Shown one piece after another: positions 16,238-25,818 of a DNA stretch of 64,000 nt. The notes beneath the pieces are model-generated. The model did no database searches and had not been told where the DNA came from. It worked only from the letters and a program-made list of their open reading frames with translations. The position numbers and the translations under genes were made by a program. The DNA is taken from positions 4,217,501 through 4,281,500 of the forward strand of contig NZ_CP108088.1 in the NCBI RefSeq assembly GCF_036192275.1, in the 5' to 3' direction. Position 1 is the first letter of the stretch. Each line of letters begins with the position of its first letter. Source of the DNA: Streptomyces sp. NBC_00250 (GTDB lineage Bacteria > Actinomycetota > Actinomycetes > Streptomycetales > Streptomycetaceae).

Positions 16238-17077
16238 ATGGACCTGAACAACCGTGACATCCGTACGATCGAGGACGTACTCACCCTGCTCGACGGGCTG
16301 TTCGCACCCGAGGCCGACCGGTGGTCCGACGGTGGGGCCGACTGGTGGGACGGGTTCTACGCCGACCGGGACAAACCGGTGCCTTTCTTCGTCGCCAAGC
16401 CGGACGAGAACCTCGTGTCGTACGGCGAGCGAGGGCTGCTTCCGGCCGGCGGCGGCCGGGCCCTCGACCTCGGGTGCGGGCCCGGGCGGAACAGCCTGCA
16501 CCTCGCCTCGCTCGGCTACCGGGTGGACGCCGTCGACCTCTCCCCCACCGCCATCCGGTGGGCGGAGGAACGCGCCCGGGACGCCGGAACCACCGGGATC
16601 CGGTTCGTCCGCGGCGACGCCTTCGCACCCGGCACCGGCCTCGACGGACCGTACGACCTCGTCTACGACTCCGGCTGCTTCCACCACCTGCCGCCGCACC
16701 GCCGCGTCGGCTACCTCGCGTTCCTGGACCGCGTCCTCGCGCCCGGCGGGCACTTCGCGCTCACCGCGTTCGCCGCCGGGGAGGGCGGCATGGGCTCCGA
16801 ACTACCGGACGCCGACTTCTACCGGCAGGGCCGGCTCGACGGTGGACTCGCCTATACGGACACGTCGTTGCGCACCCTTTTCGCCGAGCCGACAGAGCCC
16901 GGCCCAGCAGAGCCCCGCCCGACAGAGCCGGACCCGACAGAGCCCGGCCCGACCACCCCGGACCTGACACGGTCCGGACTGACCGAGGTCGAGATCCGTC
17001 GCATGCGCGACGAGCCCGCCGACTCCCCGTTCTTCGGCGAATCCTTCCTCTGGACCGCCCTCTTCCGACGCCCGTAA
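16238..17077 (+). CDS. Class I SAM-dependent methyltransferase
   Basis: 279 residues; ATG behind CGGAGGGGGATCCAG. The Rossmann SAM site is ALDLGCGPGRNSLHLASLGY (motif I), followed by VDAVDLSP (motif II) and a Phe-His-His stretch in SGCFHHLPPHRR. This arrangement is typical of small-molecule methyltransferases of the tellurite/thiopurine-like type. A Pro/Glu/Thr-rich insertion of about 26 residues (EPGPAEPRPTEPDPTEPGP) built from a DNA repeat interrupts the C-terminal part, before the final strand LTEVEIRRM. Substrate is unknown. Confidence 0.83.
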   Translation: MDLNNRDIRTIEDVLTLLDGLFAPEADRWSDGGADWWDGFYADRDKPVPFFVAKPDENLVSYGERGLLPAGGGRALDLGCGPGRNSLHLASLGYRVDAVDLSPTAIRWAEERARDAGTTGIRFVRGDAFAPGTGLDGPYDLVYDSGCFHHLPPHRRVGYLAFLDRVLAPGGHFALTAFAAGEGGMGSELPDADFYRQGRLDGGLAYTDTSLRTLFAEPTEPGPAEPRPTEPDPTEPGPTTPDLTRSGLTEVEIRRMRDEPADSPFFGESFLWTALFRRP

Positions 17078-17118
17078 TCCGGTGGGGGCGGGCACCCGGC
17101 GCCCCTACCCTGAACTCC

Positions 17119-17475
17119 ATGGGCCACGCGAGGACTTCATACGTCTGTTTGCCGTGCCGCGCCTCGTACAAGCAGTCGTACCCGGAGCCGTACGACAGGG
17201 CGCGCGAGCGGCGGTGTCCGCGCTGTGCGCGCGCCCTCATCCACGTGGGGTCCGCCTTCGCGCCGCCCCGGCGCCGGGACGTCTCGGCCTGGCGGGCGCT
17301 GTCCGTCGTCCTCCGTGCCGGCATCCGGTTCCACAAGAACTGCTGCTTCGGCGGGCCCGGTTACCGCCCCCGCACCCTCTCCGAGGTCAAGGCCGGCCTG
17401 GTGCGCGCCCAGCGCACCGGAGAGCCGATCGCGAAGGCCCTCCTCGGCGTGGATGAGAGGGGTGGCGGGCACTGA
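17119..17475 (+). CDS. Small zinc-ribbon-like protein (118 aa)
   Basis: The N-terminus carries CLPC (residues 10-13) and CPRC (34-37), spaced like a zinc ribbon; the remainder is basic (APPRRRD, LSEVKAGLVRAQRTGEP) with CC at about residues 75-76. It resembles a family of short Streptomyces proteins I remember only as hypothetical, with no trustworthy function. A nucleic-acid-binding role is possible from the zinc ribbon and charge. It starts 41 bases after the methyltransferase stop. Confidence 0.65.
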   Translation: MGHARTSYVCLPCRASYKQSYPEPYDRARERRCPRCARALIHVGSAFAPPRRRDVSAWRALSVVLRAGIRFHKNCCFGGPGYRPRTLSEVKAGLVRAQRTGEPIAKALLGVDERGGGH

Positions 17476-17491
17476 TCCGCCCGGCCGGCCC

Positions 17492-17962
17492 TCACATCGA
17501 CGTCAGGTGCTCCGCGAGGCGGTCGTACTGCTCCCGCACCCCCGCCTCCATGCCCGCCGCGAGCGCCTGGTCCCTGATCTCGTTCGACGGCCAGAAGGAC
17601 GTGCTGGTCAGGGCCGTACCGCCGTCCGGGGTGGCGTCGAAGGTGAGGGTGACACGGACCGCTGCGGTGTCCGGCATCTGCTCGAAGACCTCTGTGTAGT
17701 CGAGCCGTTCGACCGGGACGACGTCCTCGTACGTGCCGGAGAAGACGATCTGCTGACCGTCGGGGGCGGTCTGCCCCCAGCGCCAGGCGCCGCCCACCCG
17801 CAGGTCGATGTCGAGGACCGTCGTGGTCAGCGCGGACACCCCGTACCACTCCCGCACGTGCGCGGGGACCGTCCACGCCTCCCAGACGCGGGCCGGCGGG
17901 GCGTCGAAGGTGCGGGTGATGACCAGCTCGCGGTCGGCCGGCGTCGTCAGGAGGGTGACCAT
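17492..17962 (-). CDS. SRPBCC / AHSA1-like domain protein
   Basis: 156 residues of the START/AHA1 superfamily: ITRTFDAPPARVWEAWTVP at the N-terminus, VGGAWRW and FSGTYEDVVPVERLDYTE in the middle and a C-terminal helix QALAAGMEAGVREQYDRLAEHL. These proteins form a deep hydrophobic pocket and in Actinobacteria often pair with an ArsR regulator gene, which is absent here. The upstream region carries two 19-base direct repeats and a 12-bp palindrome that may be operator sites. Confidence 0.85.
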   Translation of the reverse strand: MVTLLTTPADRELVITRTFDAPPARVWEAWTVPAHVREWYGVSALTTTVLDIDLRVGGAWRWGQTAPDGQQIVFSGTYEDVVPVERLDYTEVFEQMPDTAAVRVTLTFDATPDGGTALTSTSFWPSNEIRDQALAAGMEAGVREQYDRLAEHLTSM

Positions 17963-18013
17963 GGTCCGTTCCCTTCACGCAGGGGCACTTCCAGGATCCC
18001 CCCGACGCCCCGG

Positions 18014-18052
18014 CCGAGCACTTTCGTAAACCGACCGAGCACTTTCTAAACC
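18014..18052. repeat. Direct repeats upstream of the SRPBCC gene
   Basis: CCGAGCACTTTCGTAAACC (18014-18032) is followed 21 bases later, two helical turns, by CCGAGCACTTTC-TAAACC (18035-18052). Same-face spacing is typical of tandem operator half-sites. Confidence 0.6.
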
Positions 18053-18055
18053 AAG

Positions 18056-18067
18056 TGAACATGTTCA
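18056..18067. promoter_or_regulatory. 12-bp palindrome TGAACATGTTCA
   Basis: A perfect palindrome lies 3 bases from the direct repeats, between the SRPBCC gene and the divergent secreted-protein gene. It is a plausible binding site for a dimeric regulator such as a TetR-family protein; which regulator is unknown. Confidence 0.45.
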
Positions 18068-18148
18068 ACAGGTGAGCGCTAAAGTTCTGCCACGCGGCCG
18101 CCTCGACCATGGCGCAGCCGCCGTCTTCAGACCTGTGGGGGGTCCCCT

Positions 18149-19819
18149 TTGCCGCGCTCTACGCGCAGGCTTCCGCACGCCCTCGTGCGTGCCGCAGCCG
18201 TATTCGCACTCTCGGCGGGCGTCATCGTGCCCGCCGTCGTCCACGCCCCGGCCGCACACGCGGACTGGACCGCCGTCCAGGGCACCACCGAGGACGACGG
18301 GCGCTACACCGTCACCCTGCCCAGCACCGCGCTCTGGGTGAAGGTCAGCGTCCTGGCCTCGACCGCCGCCGACGCCGCGGTCCTCGCCTCCACGGAGGAG
18401 GTGGAACCCAAGGGCAGCTGGCTGACGACCAAGGCACCGCTCACCCTGCCCGAGGGCACCGCACTCGGCAGCTACCCGATCAGGGTGGACTACCGCCTGC
18501 CCGGCGAGACCACCAAGCAGTGGACCGCCGGCACCTACGACCATCTGCCGCACATCGGCGTCGGGAACCTGTCCTACGACCGTTCCTCGACGGACTGGGA
18601 CCACCGCAAGGCGGTGCTCACCGGCACCACCACCCTGTGGAACCCGGCGACCGGCGAGCGCACCACCGCCCCCGAGGGCACCAAGGTGCAGGTCAGTCTG
18701 CCCATCGAGAACATCACGACGCGCACCGTCACCGCGTTCGCCACCGTGGGCGCCGACGGGACGTTCTCGCTCCCCGTCACGCCCAACGGCACCGTCACCG
18801 GCGGCACGGCCAAGATCGTGGGGACGACACCGGGTCTCGACCCCGACGACGCCGCCTCCCTGCCGTGGCTGCCCGCCGACGCGACCCTCAAGTACCGGAT
18901 CACCACGAACATCAGCAAGTACCGCGTCCTCGCCGGGACCGACGTGCGCGTGAGCGGACGGGTGGAGCGGCTCACCCCGGCCGGCTGGAAGCCGTTCGCG
19001 GGCGTTCCCGTCGTCGCCACCAGCCGCGAGCCCCAGTACGAGAACACCGCGTCGAACGTGATCGGCGGCAACAACACGGCGGCGAACGGCACCTTCTCCT
19101 TCAACGCCCGCCCGACCTACGCCACCGCGGACATCTTCACCTCGCTGCGGCCCTCGCCGTACTTCGCGGGCACGCCCCGCCCGTACGACAAGAGCGACAT
19201 CGTCGTCCCGCAGCAGTTCTCGTACGGCGCCTACAAGATGTCCCTGGACGCGTACGGCAAGGTCACCGCGACCGGCAGGCTCGGCAGCGGCAACACGTAC
19301 TGCGAAAGGACGCAGCCGGTCGCCCTCCAGGTCTCCCGCGACGGCGGGCGCACCTGGGGCACCCTGCGCTCCGGCACCACCGACAACTACTGCGCGTACA
19401 CCCTCTCCGCCTGGGGCTACACCACCGCCCTCTACCGGGTCCACCACACGGAGACGGACCGGTTCGTGGCCAAGACCGGGTCGGCCGTCCGCCTCGCCCG
19501 CTCCGAGACCCGCTTCTCCGCCTTCACCATCAGCCCCACCCGGCCCACGGTGAACGGCAAGATGACGGTCTCCGGAACGGTCCAGCGCAAGGTCAACGGG
19601 GTCTGGAAGCCGCTCCCCGGCGTGAAGCTGACGCTCCTGTTCAAGCCCAAGGGCGAGAACACCTGGTACTGGGTGACCAAGAGCATCTCCACCAACAGCA
19701 GCGGCAAGTTCAGCTACCGGGCCACCGCCTACGAAGACGGCTCCTGGGCCACGGTCCTGCAGCCGCCGGCCGGCTACTTCTACAGCGAGACGAAGGCGAA
19801 GTACATCGATGCGCGCTGA
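18149..19819 (+). CDS. Secreted Ig-like repeat protein A (556 aa)
   Basis: TTG start with a G-rich ribosome binding region (GTGGGGGGTCCC). Residues 1-36 form a signal peptide (RRLPHALVRAAAVFALSAGVIVPAVVHAPAAHA). The mature part looks all-beta, with several Ig-like or transthyretin-like modules; the last, about residues 455-556, contains VNGKMTVSGTVQRKVNGVW and ends KYIDAR. Paired cysteines (TYCERT, NYCAYT) may form a disulfide. No catalytic motif is seen. The downstream paralogue starts 11 bases before this gene ends, so they are translationally coupled. Likely an exported surface or matrix protein. Confidence 0.72.
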   Translation: MPRSTRRLPHALVRAAAVFALSAGVIVPAVVHAPAAHADWTAVQGTTEDDGRYTVTLPSTALWVKVSVLASTAADAAVLASTEEVEPKGSWLTTKAPLTLPEGTALGSYPIRVDYRLPGETTKQWTAGTYDHLPHIGVGNLSYDRSSTDWDHRKAVLTGTTTLWNPATGERTTAPEGTKVQVSLPIENITTRTVTAFATVGADGTFSLPVTPNGTVTGGTAKIVGTTPGLDPDDAASLPWLPADATLKYRITTNISKYRVLAGTDVRVSGRVERLTPAGWKPFAGVPVVATSREPQYENTASNVIGGNNTAANGTFSFNARPTYATADIFTSLRPSPYFAGTPRPYDKSDIVVPQQFSYGAYKMSLDAYGKVTATGRLGSGNTYCERTQPVALQVSRDGGRTWGTLRSGTTDNYCAYTLSAWGYTTALYRVHHTETDRFVAKTGSAVRLARSETRFSAFTISPTRPTVNGKMTVSGTVQRKVNGVWKPLPGVKLTLLFKPKGENTWYWVTKSISTNSSGKFSYRATAYEDGSWATVLQPPAGYFYSETKAKYIDAR

Positions 19820-21542
19820 CCTCCGCCGACGCCTCTCCCTCGCGGCGGTGCTCACCGTCGCGGCGCTGACCGTCACCACCCTGCCCGCCGCCGCCCTGAC
19901 CGGCACCGCCCCGATCGGCAGCGCCGAGGCGGCTGCGGCCGCCCCGGGCCCGATCGGCATCGGCCCGGCCCTCACCGATGACGCCCAGCGCGGCACGTTC
20001 AAGGTGGCGGCCTGGACCGACGCCCCGCGGGCCACCGTCGCCAAGGTGTCGGCCCGGATCCGGCAGGGCGACACCGTCCTCGCCGAGATCCCGGCCCTGG
20101 CACCCGGCAACCCCTGGGACCCGCTGACCGCGGGCCGGTTCGTGCTGCCCGCCGAGGCCGCACTGCGGCTGACCGAGGACGGCGGCACCATCCCGGCCCT
20201 CGGCACGTACGCCATCGACGTCACGGCCACCGACTCGCTGGGCAACAAGCTCACCCGCACCGACGCCGGCACGCTGGACTTCCGGCTGCGCCCGCAGTTC
20301 GACACCTTCGGCATCGGCACCCCCGCCTGGGACGACCGGAACGCGCGCCCGAAGGGCACGCTGCTCGGCATCCAGCCCGGCTCCGGGGACGCGGTGCCGC
20401 TGTCCGGCCGCACGATCACCGTCGCACCCACGTACACGACGCCGGGCTCCGCCACGACCGTGGTCACCGACGCCACCGGCGCGTTCCTCGGCAGCCCGAT
20501 GCCCGTGAACGACGCCTACGCCACCTTCGAGGCCACGTTCTCCGAGGACAGCACCGAGGTGCACGGCTCGGTCGCCGAGACGCGCCGGGTGTACGAGGTG
20601 ACGGGGCGCGCGGTGAAGATCACCGCCACCGCCGACAAGAAGCGGGCGCTCAGCGGCGAGGCCGTGACCATCAGCGGCCGGGTCACCGACACGGCCGCCG
20701 GGCAGGCCCCGCTCGCGGGCCAGACCCTCCAGGTCTCCCTCGGGGAGTACACGAGCAACACCCCGTACGGCACGACCGTCCTCACCGACGCGAACGGGCG
20801 CTTCTCCGTACGACTGATCGCCGCCTCCGGGCTCTCGACCTACGACGAGTACTGGCAGGTCCGGACCGCCGACCCGTTCCTGAAGTACACCGCGGTCAAC
20901 GGCCGGATCGCCGTGCCGTGGGAGTCCCGGATCGACCTGCTCTCCCGCAGCCTGGCCGCCGACGGCCGGGTCTCGGTGGCCGGCATCTTCCGGGCCCGGT
21001 ACACGCTGGGCACCCGCTCCACCGGAGGGGCCCAGTACGTCCAGCTGGAGCAGTCGGCGGACGGGAAGACCGGCTGGCGGAAGCTCGCCGGTGCGCAGAC
21101 GAGCGACGGCTACTGGACGTCGTTCTCCGTCGCCGGGAAGAGCACCGGCGGCTACTACCGCGTCCGTCACCTGACCAGCGACGCGTACGCCGAGTCGAGC
21201 AGCAACGTCTTCCGCCTCGTGCGCACCTCCACCCGGATCGTCGGCATGAACGCCGGCCCCGAGCCGGTCCGCAAGGGCGCCTATGTGACCGCGACGGGCA
21301 CGCTCCAGCACTACACGAGCGGGGCGTGGCGGACGTTCGGCAGCGGGTCCGTGGCCCTGCAGTTCCAGGCGAAGGGTTCGACGGCCTGGCGTCAGGTCGC
21401 CACCGGCCGCCCGGCCGCCGACGGAAAGATCTCGCTCAAGGCGAAGGCGACCGTCGACGGTACGTGGCGCCTCCGGTACTACGGGGACGCCACGCACTTC
21501 ACGTCGCCGTTCTCGTGGGCCGACTACGTCGACGTGCGCTGA
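19809..21542 (+). CDS. Secreted Ig-like repeat protein B (577 aa)
   Basis: ATG lies within the last codons of protein A. The signal peptide is LRRRLSLAAVLTVAALTV..PAAA. The mature protein has beta-rich modules; KITATADKKRALSGEAVTIS and the C-terminal GAYVTATGTLQHYTSGAW..YYGDATHFTSPFSWADYVDVR correspond to modules of protein A, so the two are diverged tandem paralogues. Bacterial Ig-like units of this type act as spacers or surface modules. No enzyme motif is seen. A strong terminator follows. Confidence 0.72.
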   Translation: MRADLRRRLSLAAVLTVAALTVTTLPAAALTGTAPIGSAEAAAAAPGPIGIGPALTDDAQRGTFKVAAWTDAPRATVAKVSARIRQGDTVLAEIPALAPGNPWDPLTAGRFVLPAEAALRLTEDGGTIPALGTYAIDVTATDSLGNKLTRTDAGTLDFRLRPQFDTFGIGTPAWDDRNARPKGTLLGIQPGSGDAVPLSGRTITVAPTYTTPGSATTVVTDATGAFLGSPMPVNDAYATFEATFSEDSTEVHGSVAETRRVYEVTGRAVKITATADKKRALSGEAVTISGRVTDTAAGQAPLAGQTLQVSLGEYTSNTPYGTTVLTDANGRFSVRLIAASGLSTYDEYWQVRTADPFLKYTAVNGRIAVPWESRIDLLSRSLAADGRVSVAGIFRARYTLGTRSTGGAQYVQLEQSADGKTGWRKLAGAQTSDGYWTSFSVAGKSTGGYYRVRHLTSDAYAESSSNVFRLVRTSTRIVGMNAGPEPVRKGAYVTATGTLQHYTSGAWRTFGSGSVALQFQAKGSTAWRQVATGRPAADGKISLKAKATVDGTWRLRYYGDATHFTSPFSWADYVDVR

Positions 21543-21561
21543 TCGACTCTCGTGAAACGCC

Positions 21562-21597
21562 CGAGGGCGGCACCCCCTGGTGGGGGTGCCGCCCTCG
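21562..21597. terminator. Bidirectional terminator
   Basis: A perfect 16-bp stem (CGAGGGCGGCACCCCC / its complement) with a TGGT loop sits between the convergent secreted-protein operon and groEL2. Confidence 0.85.
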
Positions 21598-21632
21598 TTC
21601 GCGTTCAGCGATGAACAACCGATCCCGGAGGA

Positions 21633-23418
<1,786 letters not shown>

Positions 23419-23427
23419 CGCCAATGA

Positions 23428-23454
23428 TTAGCACTCGCCCTAGGAGAGTGCAAG
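23428..23454. promoter_or_regulatory. CIRCE element 2 upstream of groEL2
   Basis: TTAGCACTC-N9-GAGTGCAAG has a perfect left arm and two changes in the right arm. It starts 9 bases after element 1, so the inner arms of the two elements also form GAGTGCTAA-N9-TTAGCACTC. Confidence 0.8.
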
Positions 23455-23534
23455 CGACTCTCGATGATCGGGATGCGGGGCAGGGGGTGACGGAAGGGGC
23501 GCGCGAGGGGCGCGGGAGGGGTCCGGGAACGCAC

Positions 23535-23570
23535 GAGGGGTCCGCATCCCCTCAGGGATGCGGACCCCTC
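23535..23570. terminator. Terminator of the cold-shock gene
   Basis: A perfect 16-bp stem (GAGGGGTCCGCATCCC and complement) with a CTCA loop lies 35 bases past the stop of the minus-strand cold-shock gene. Confidence 0.85.
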
Positions 23571-23604
23571 GACGGCGTTGCGTCGGTGGCCGATCGCGCC
23601 GCGC

Positions 23605-23808
23605 TCAGACGGCGAGCTTGACCATGTCCGCCTGCGGACCCTTCTGGCCCTGCGAGATCTCGAACTCGACTCGCTGTCCCTCTTCGAGGCTGCGGTAGCC
23701 ATCCATCTGGATCGCGCTGTAGTGGACGAAAACATCCGCACCACCGTCGACCGCGATGAAGCCGTAGCCCTTCTCCGCGTTGAACCACTTGACGGTGCCC
23801 TGAGCCAT
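23605..23808 (-). CDS. Cold-shock domain protein (CspA family)
   Basis: 67 residues forming one cold-shock OB-fold: [13 protein letters not shown] contains RNP1 (KGYGFI) and DVFVHYSAI contains RNP2. It binds single-stranded RNA/DNA and acts as an RNA chaperone. ATG has GGGGAG six bases upstream. About 400 bases separate it from the next gene upstream, leaving room for a long 5' untranslated leader such as those that control some csp genes by RNA structure; I did not identify a specific fold. Confidence 0.95.
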   Translation of the reverse strand: MAQGTVKWFNAEKGYGFIAVDGGADVFVHYSAIQMDGYRSLEEGQRVEFEISQGQKGPQADMVKLAV

Positions 23809-24142
23809 GCCTAACTCCCCTATTACTGTGGCCCTTGCGCGGGACCGCACTTCGCGGACCCGGGTCAGACCCTGCGCCGGAACGCGTCGACCGCCGCTGA
23901 ATGTATCTGCCCAACTGCCCTCTGCAACAGGTCAATCGAGCGAGAATTCTGGGCGTCGCGGAAAGGCGAATTGGGGAGAATCCCTTGAGTTACGGGGCAA
24001 GTCGGGCCCGGCAAAGCGTGCAGAGGGTACACATCGCACACGCACTTTGGCTGCTTCTTGTCGTGCGGGGACGCATTCTCATATGCGCCCGGCATGAGCA
24101 GCGGAGGGGACTTCCCCAACTCTACCGCGCTCAACCATGCAG
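23809..24142. other. Intergenic region upstream of the cold-shock gene
   Basis: No gene I can support. The stretch is locally less GC-rich (for example GAGAATTCTGGGCG, CATTCTCATATGC) than the flanking coding DNA, as expected for promoter and leader sequence of the minus-strand cold-shock gene. Confidence 0.5.
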
Positions 24143-24180
24143 AATTGCCCCTTCCGCTTTATGACGCGGAAGGGGCAATT
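24143..24180. terminator. Terminator of the sulfur-carrier operon
   Basis: A perfect 15-bp stem (AATTGCCCCTTCCGC and complement) with an 8-base loop lies 39 bases beyond the stop of the minus-strand sulfur-carrier gene. Confidence 0.85.
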
Positions 24181-24219
24181 CAAGAAAGACGGGACAACCG
24201 GTGTGGCCGGAGCGACGGC

Positions 24220-24498
24220 TCAGCAGCCGCCGGCGACGGCCGGGATGATCGAGACGCCGGCGCCGGCCGGGGTGGCCGTCTCCAGGCCCTGCTCGAAGCG
24301 GACGTCGTCGTCGTTCACGTAGACGTTGACGAAGCGGCGCAGCTTGCCCTGGTCGTCCAGGACGCGGGCGGAGATGCCCGTGTGGTTCTTCTCCAGGTCC
24401 GCGATGACCTCGGCGAGGGTCGCGCCCTCGGCCTGGACCTCGGACCGACCGCCCGTGTAGGTGCGGAGGATGGTGGGGATGCGGACGTTCACGGCCAT
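24220..24498 (-). CDS. Sulfur-carrier protein, CysO/MoaD/ThiS-like, ending Gly-Gly-Cys
   Basis: 92 residues with the ubiquitin-like beta-grasp pattern: VRIPTILRTYTGGRSEVQAE, a helix TLAEVIADLEKNH, then FVNVYVNDDDVRF and a C-terminus SIIPAVAGGC. Carriers of this family are adenylated at the terminal Gly-Gly and converted to a thiocarboxylate that donates sulfur. Here an extra Cys follows Gly-Gly, so a JAMM-type protease would have to trim it first, as described for CysO-type proteins with C-terminal extensions. It starts 14 bases after the ThrC-like gene and shares its SAM-riboswitch leader, which links it to methionine or cysteine synthesis rather than molybdopterin. Confidence 0.88.
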   Translation of the reverse strand: MAVNVRIPTILRTYTGGRSEVQAEGATLAEVIADLEKNHTGISARVLDDQGKLRRFVNVYVNDDDVRFEQGLETATPAGAGVSIIPAVAGGC

Positions 24499-24512
24499 GT
24501 CTTCGTAACCTT

Positions 24513-25799
24513 TCAGAGGGCCAGGCCGGCGTCGCGGAACGCGTCGAGGCTCGGGCGGATGGTGGCGGTCGCCTGAGAGGTGTCGGCCACCGCGTCCAGG
24601 GTCTTGAGTCCGTCGCCGGTGTTGAGGACGACGGTGGTGAGGTTCGGGTCGATCAGCCCGTTCTCGACGAGCTTCTTCGCGACACCGACCGTCACGCCGC
24701 CCGCGGTCTCGGCGAAGATGCCCTCCGTCTCGGCGAGGAGCTTGATCGCGGCCACGACCTGCTCGTCGTCGACGTCCTCCACGGCGCCGCCGGTGCGGCG
24801 GGCGATGTCGAGGACGTACGGGCCGTCGGCCGGGTTGCCGATCGCGAGCGACTTGGCGATCGTGTTCGGCTTCTGGGGCCGTACGACGTCGTGCCCGGCC
24901 TTGAAGGCCACCGACACCGGGGAGCAGCCCTCGGCCTGGGCGCCGAAGATCTTGTACGGCTTGTCCTCGACGAGGCCGAGCTTGATGAGCTCCTGCAGAC
25001 CCTTGTCGATCTTGGTGAGCTGGGAGCCGGAGGCGATCGGGATGACGAGCTGGTCGGGGATGACCCAGCCGAGCTGCTCGCAGATCTCGTACGCCAGCGT
25101 CTTGGAGCCCTCGCCGTAGTACGGGCGGAGGTTGACGTTGACGAAGCCCCAGCCCTCGCCCAGCGGGTCGCCGATGAGCTCGGAGCAGAAGCGGTTGACG
25201 TCGTCGTAGTTGCCCTCGATGGCGACGAGGTCACCGCCGTAGACACCGGCCATGACGACCTTGCCCTGCTCCAGGTCGTGCGGGATGAACACGCAGGAGC
25301 GGAAGCCGGCGCGGGCGGCGGCGGCGCCGACGGCGCCGGCCAGGTTGCCGGTGGAGGAGCAGGAGAGGGTGGTGAAGCCGAAGGCGCGGGCGGCCTCGAT
25401 GGCCTGGGCGACGACCCGGTCCTTGAAGGAGTGGGTCGGGTTGCCCGAGTCGTCCTTGACGAAGAGCTTGCCGGGGGCGACGCCGATCTCGCGGGCGAGG
25501 TTGTCGGCCTGGACGAGCTTGGTCCAGCCCGGGTTCAGGTTCGGCTTGTCGGCGACGTCGGCGGGGACGGGCAGCAGGGGGGCGTAGCGCCAGATGTTGG
25601 CGGGGCCGGCCTCGATCTGCTTGCGCAGTGCCTCGGGGTCACCGGTGGGGAGGTCGTACGCGACTTCGAGCGGTCCGAAACAGAGTTCGCAGGCGAAGAT
25701 CGGGCCGAGTGCGAACTTTTCACCGCATTCGCGACAGGAGAGCCCGGACGCGGGACCGAGGTCGACCGAAGTGGCGGGGGTAACAGTCTGTACAGCCAT
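24513..25799 (-). CDS. Threonine-synthase-like PLP enzyme under a SAM riboswitch
   Basis: 428 residues, fold type II PLP enzyme. Residues 22-40 form a zinc ribbon (CREC..CELC), PLP binds at Lys126 in NPTHSFKDR, and SSTGNLAGAVGAA is the phosphate-binding loop. Family enzymes act on O-phosphohomoserine (threonine synthase) or phosphoserine (cysteate synthase). An S-box riboswitch upstream and a sulfur-carrier gene directly downstream argue that this copy makes homocysteine or a related thiol from O-phosphohomoserine and a protein thiocarboxylate, in place of or besides threonine. ATG 25799 chosen (AAAGGG ten bases upstream); ATG 25823 is in frame. Confidence 0.85.
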   Translation of the reverse strand: MAVQTVTPATSVDLGPASGLSCRECGEKFALGPIFACELCFGPLEVAYDLPTGDPEALRKQIEAGPANIWRYAPLLPVPADVADKPNLNPGWTKLVQADNLAREIGVAPGKLFVKDDSGNPTHSFKDRVVAQAIEAARAFGFTTLSCSSTGNLAGAVGAAAARAGFRSCVFIPHDLEQGKVVMAGVYGGDLVAIEGNYDDVNRFCSELIGDPLGEGWGFVNVNLRPYYGEGSKTLAYEICEQLGWVIPDQLVIPIASGSQLTKIDKGLQELIKLGLVEDKPYKIFGAQAEGCSPVSVAFKAGHDVVRPQKPNTIAKSLAIGNPADGPYVLDIARRTGGAVEDVDDEQVVAAIKLLAETEGIFAETAGGVTVGVAKKLVENGLIDPNLTTVVLNTGDGLKTLDAVADTSQATATIRPSLDAFRDAGLAL

Positions 25800-25818
25800 G
25801 GAGGCGAGGCCCTTTCTC

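Noticed and set aside
23809-24142. Structured RNA or small gene in the cold-shock leader
   Set aside because: Short open frames exist on both strands but none has a ribosome binding site or coding bias I trust, and I could not draw a convincing conserved fold by eye.
24220-24498. Molybdopterin synthase small subunit (MoaD) function
   Set aside because: No moa/moe genes are nearby, while the SAM riboswitch and PLP enzyme in the same operon point to sulfur amino-acid synthesis.
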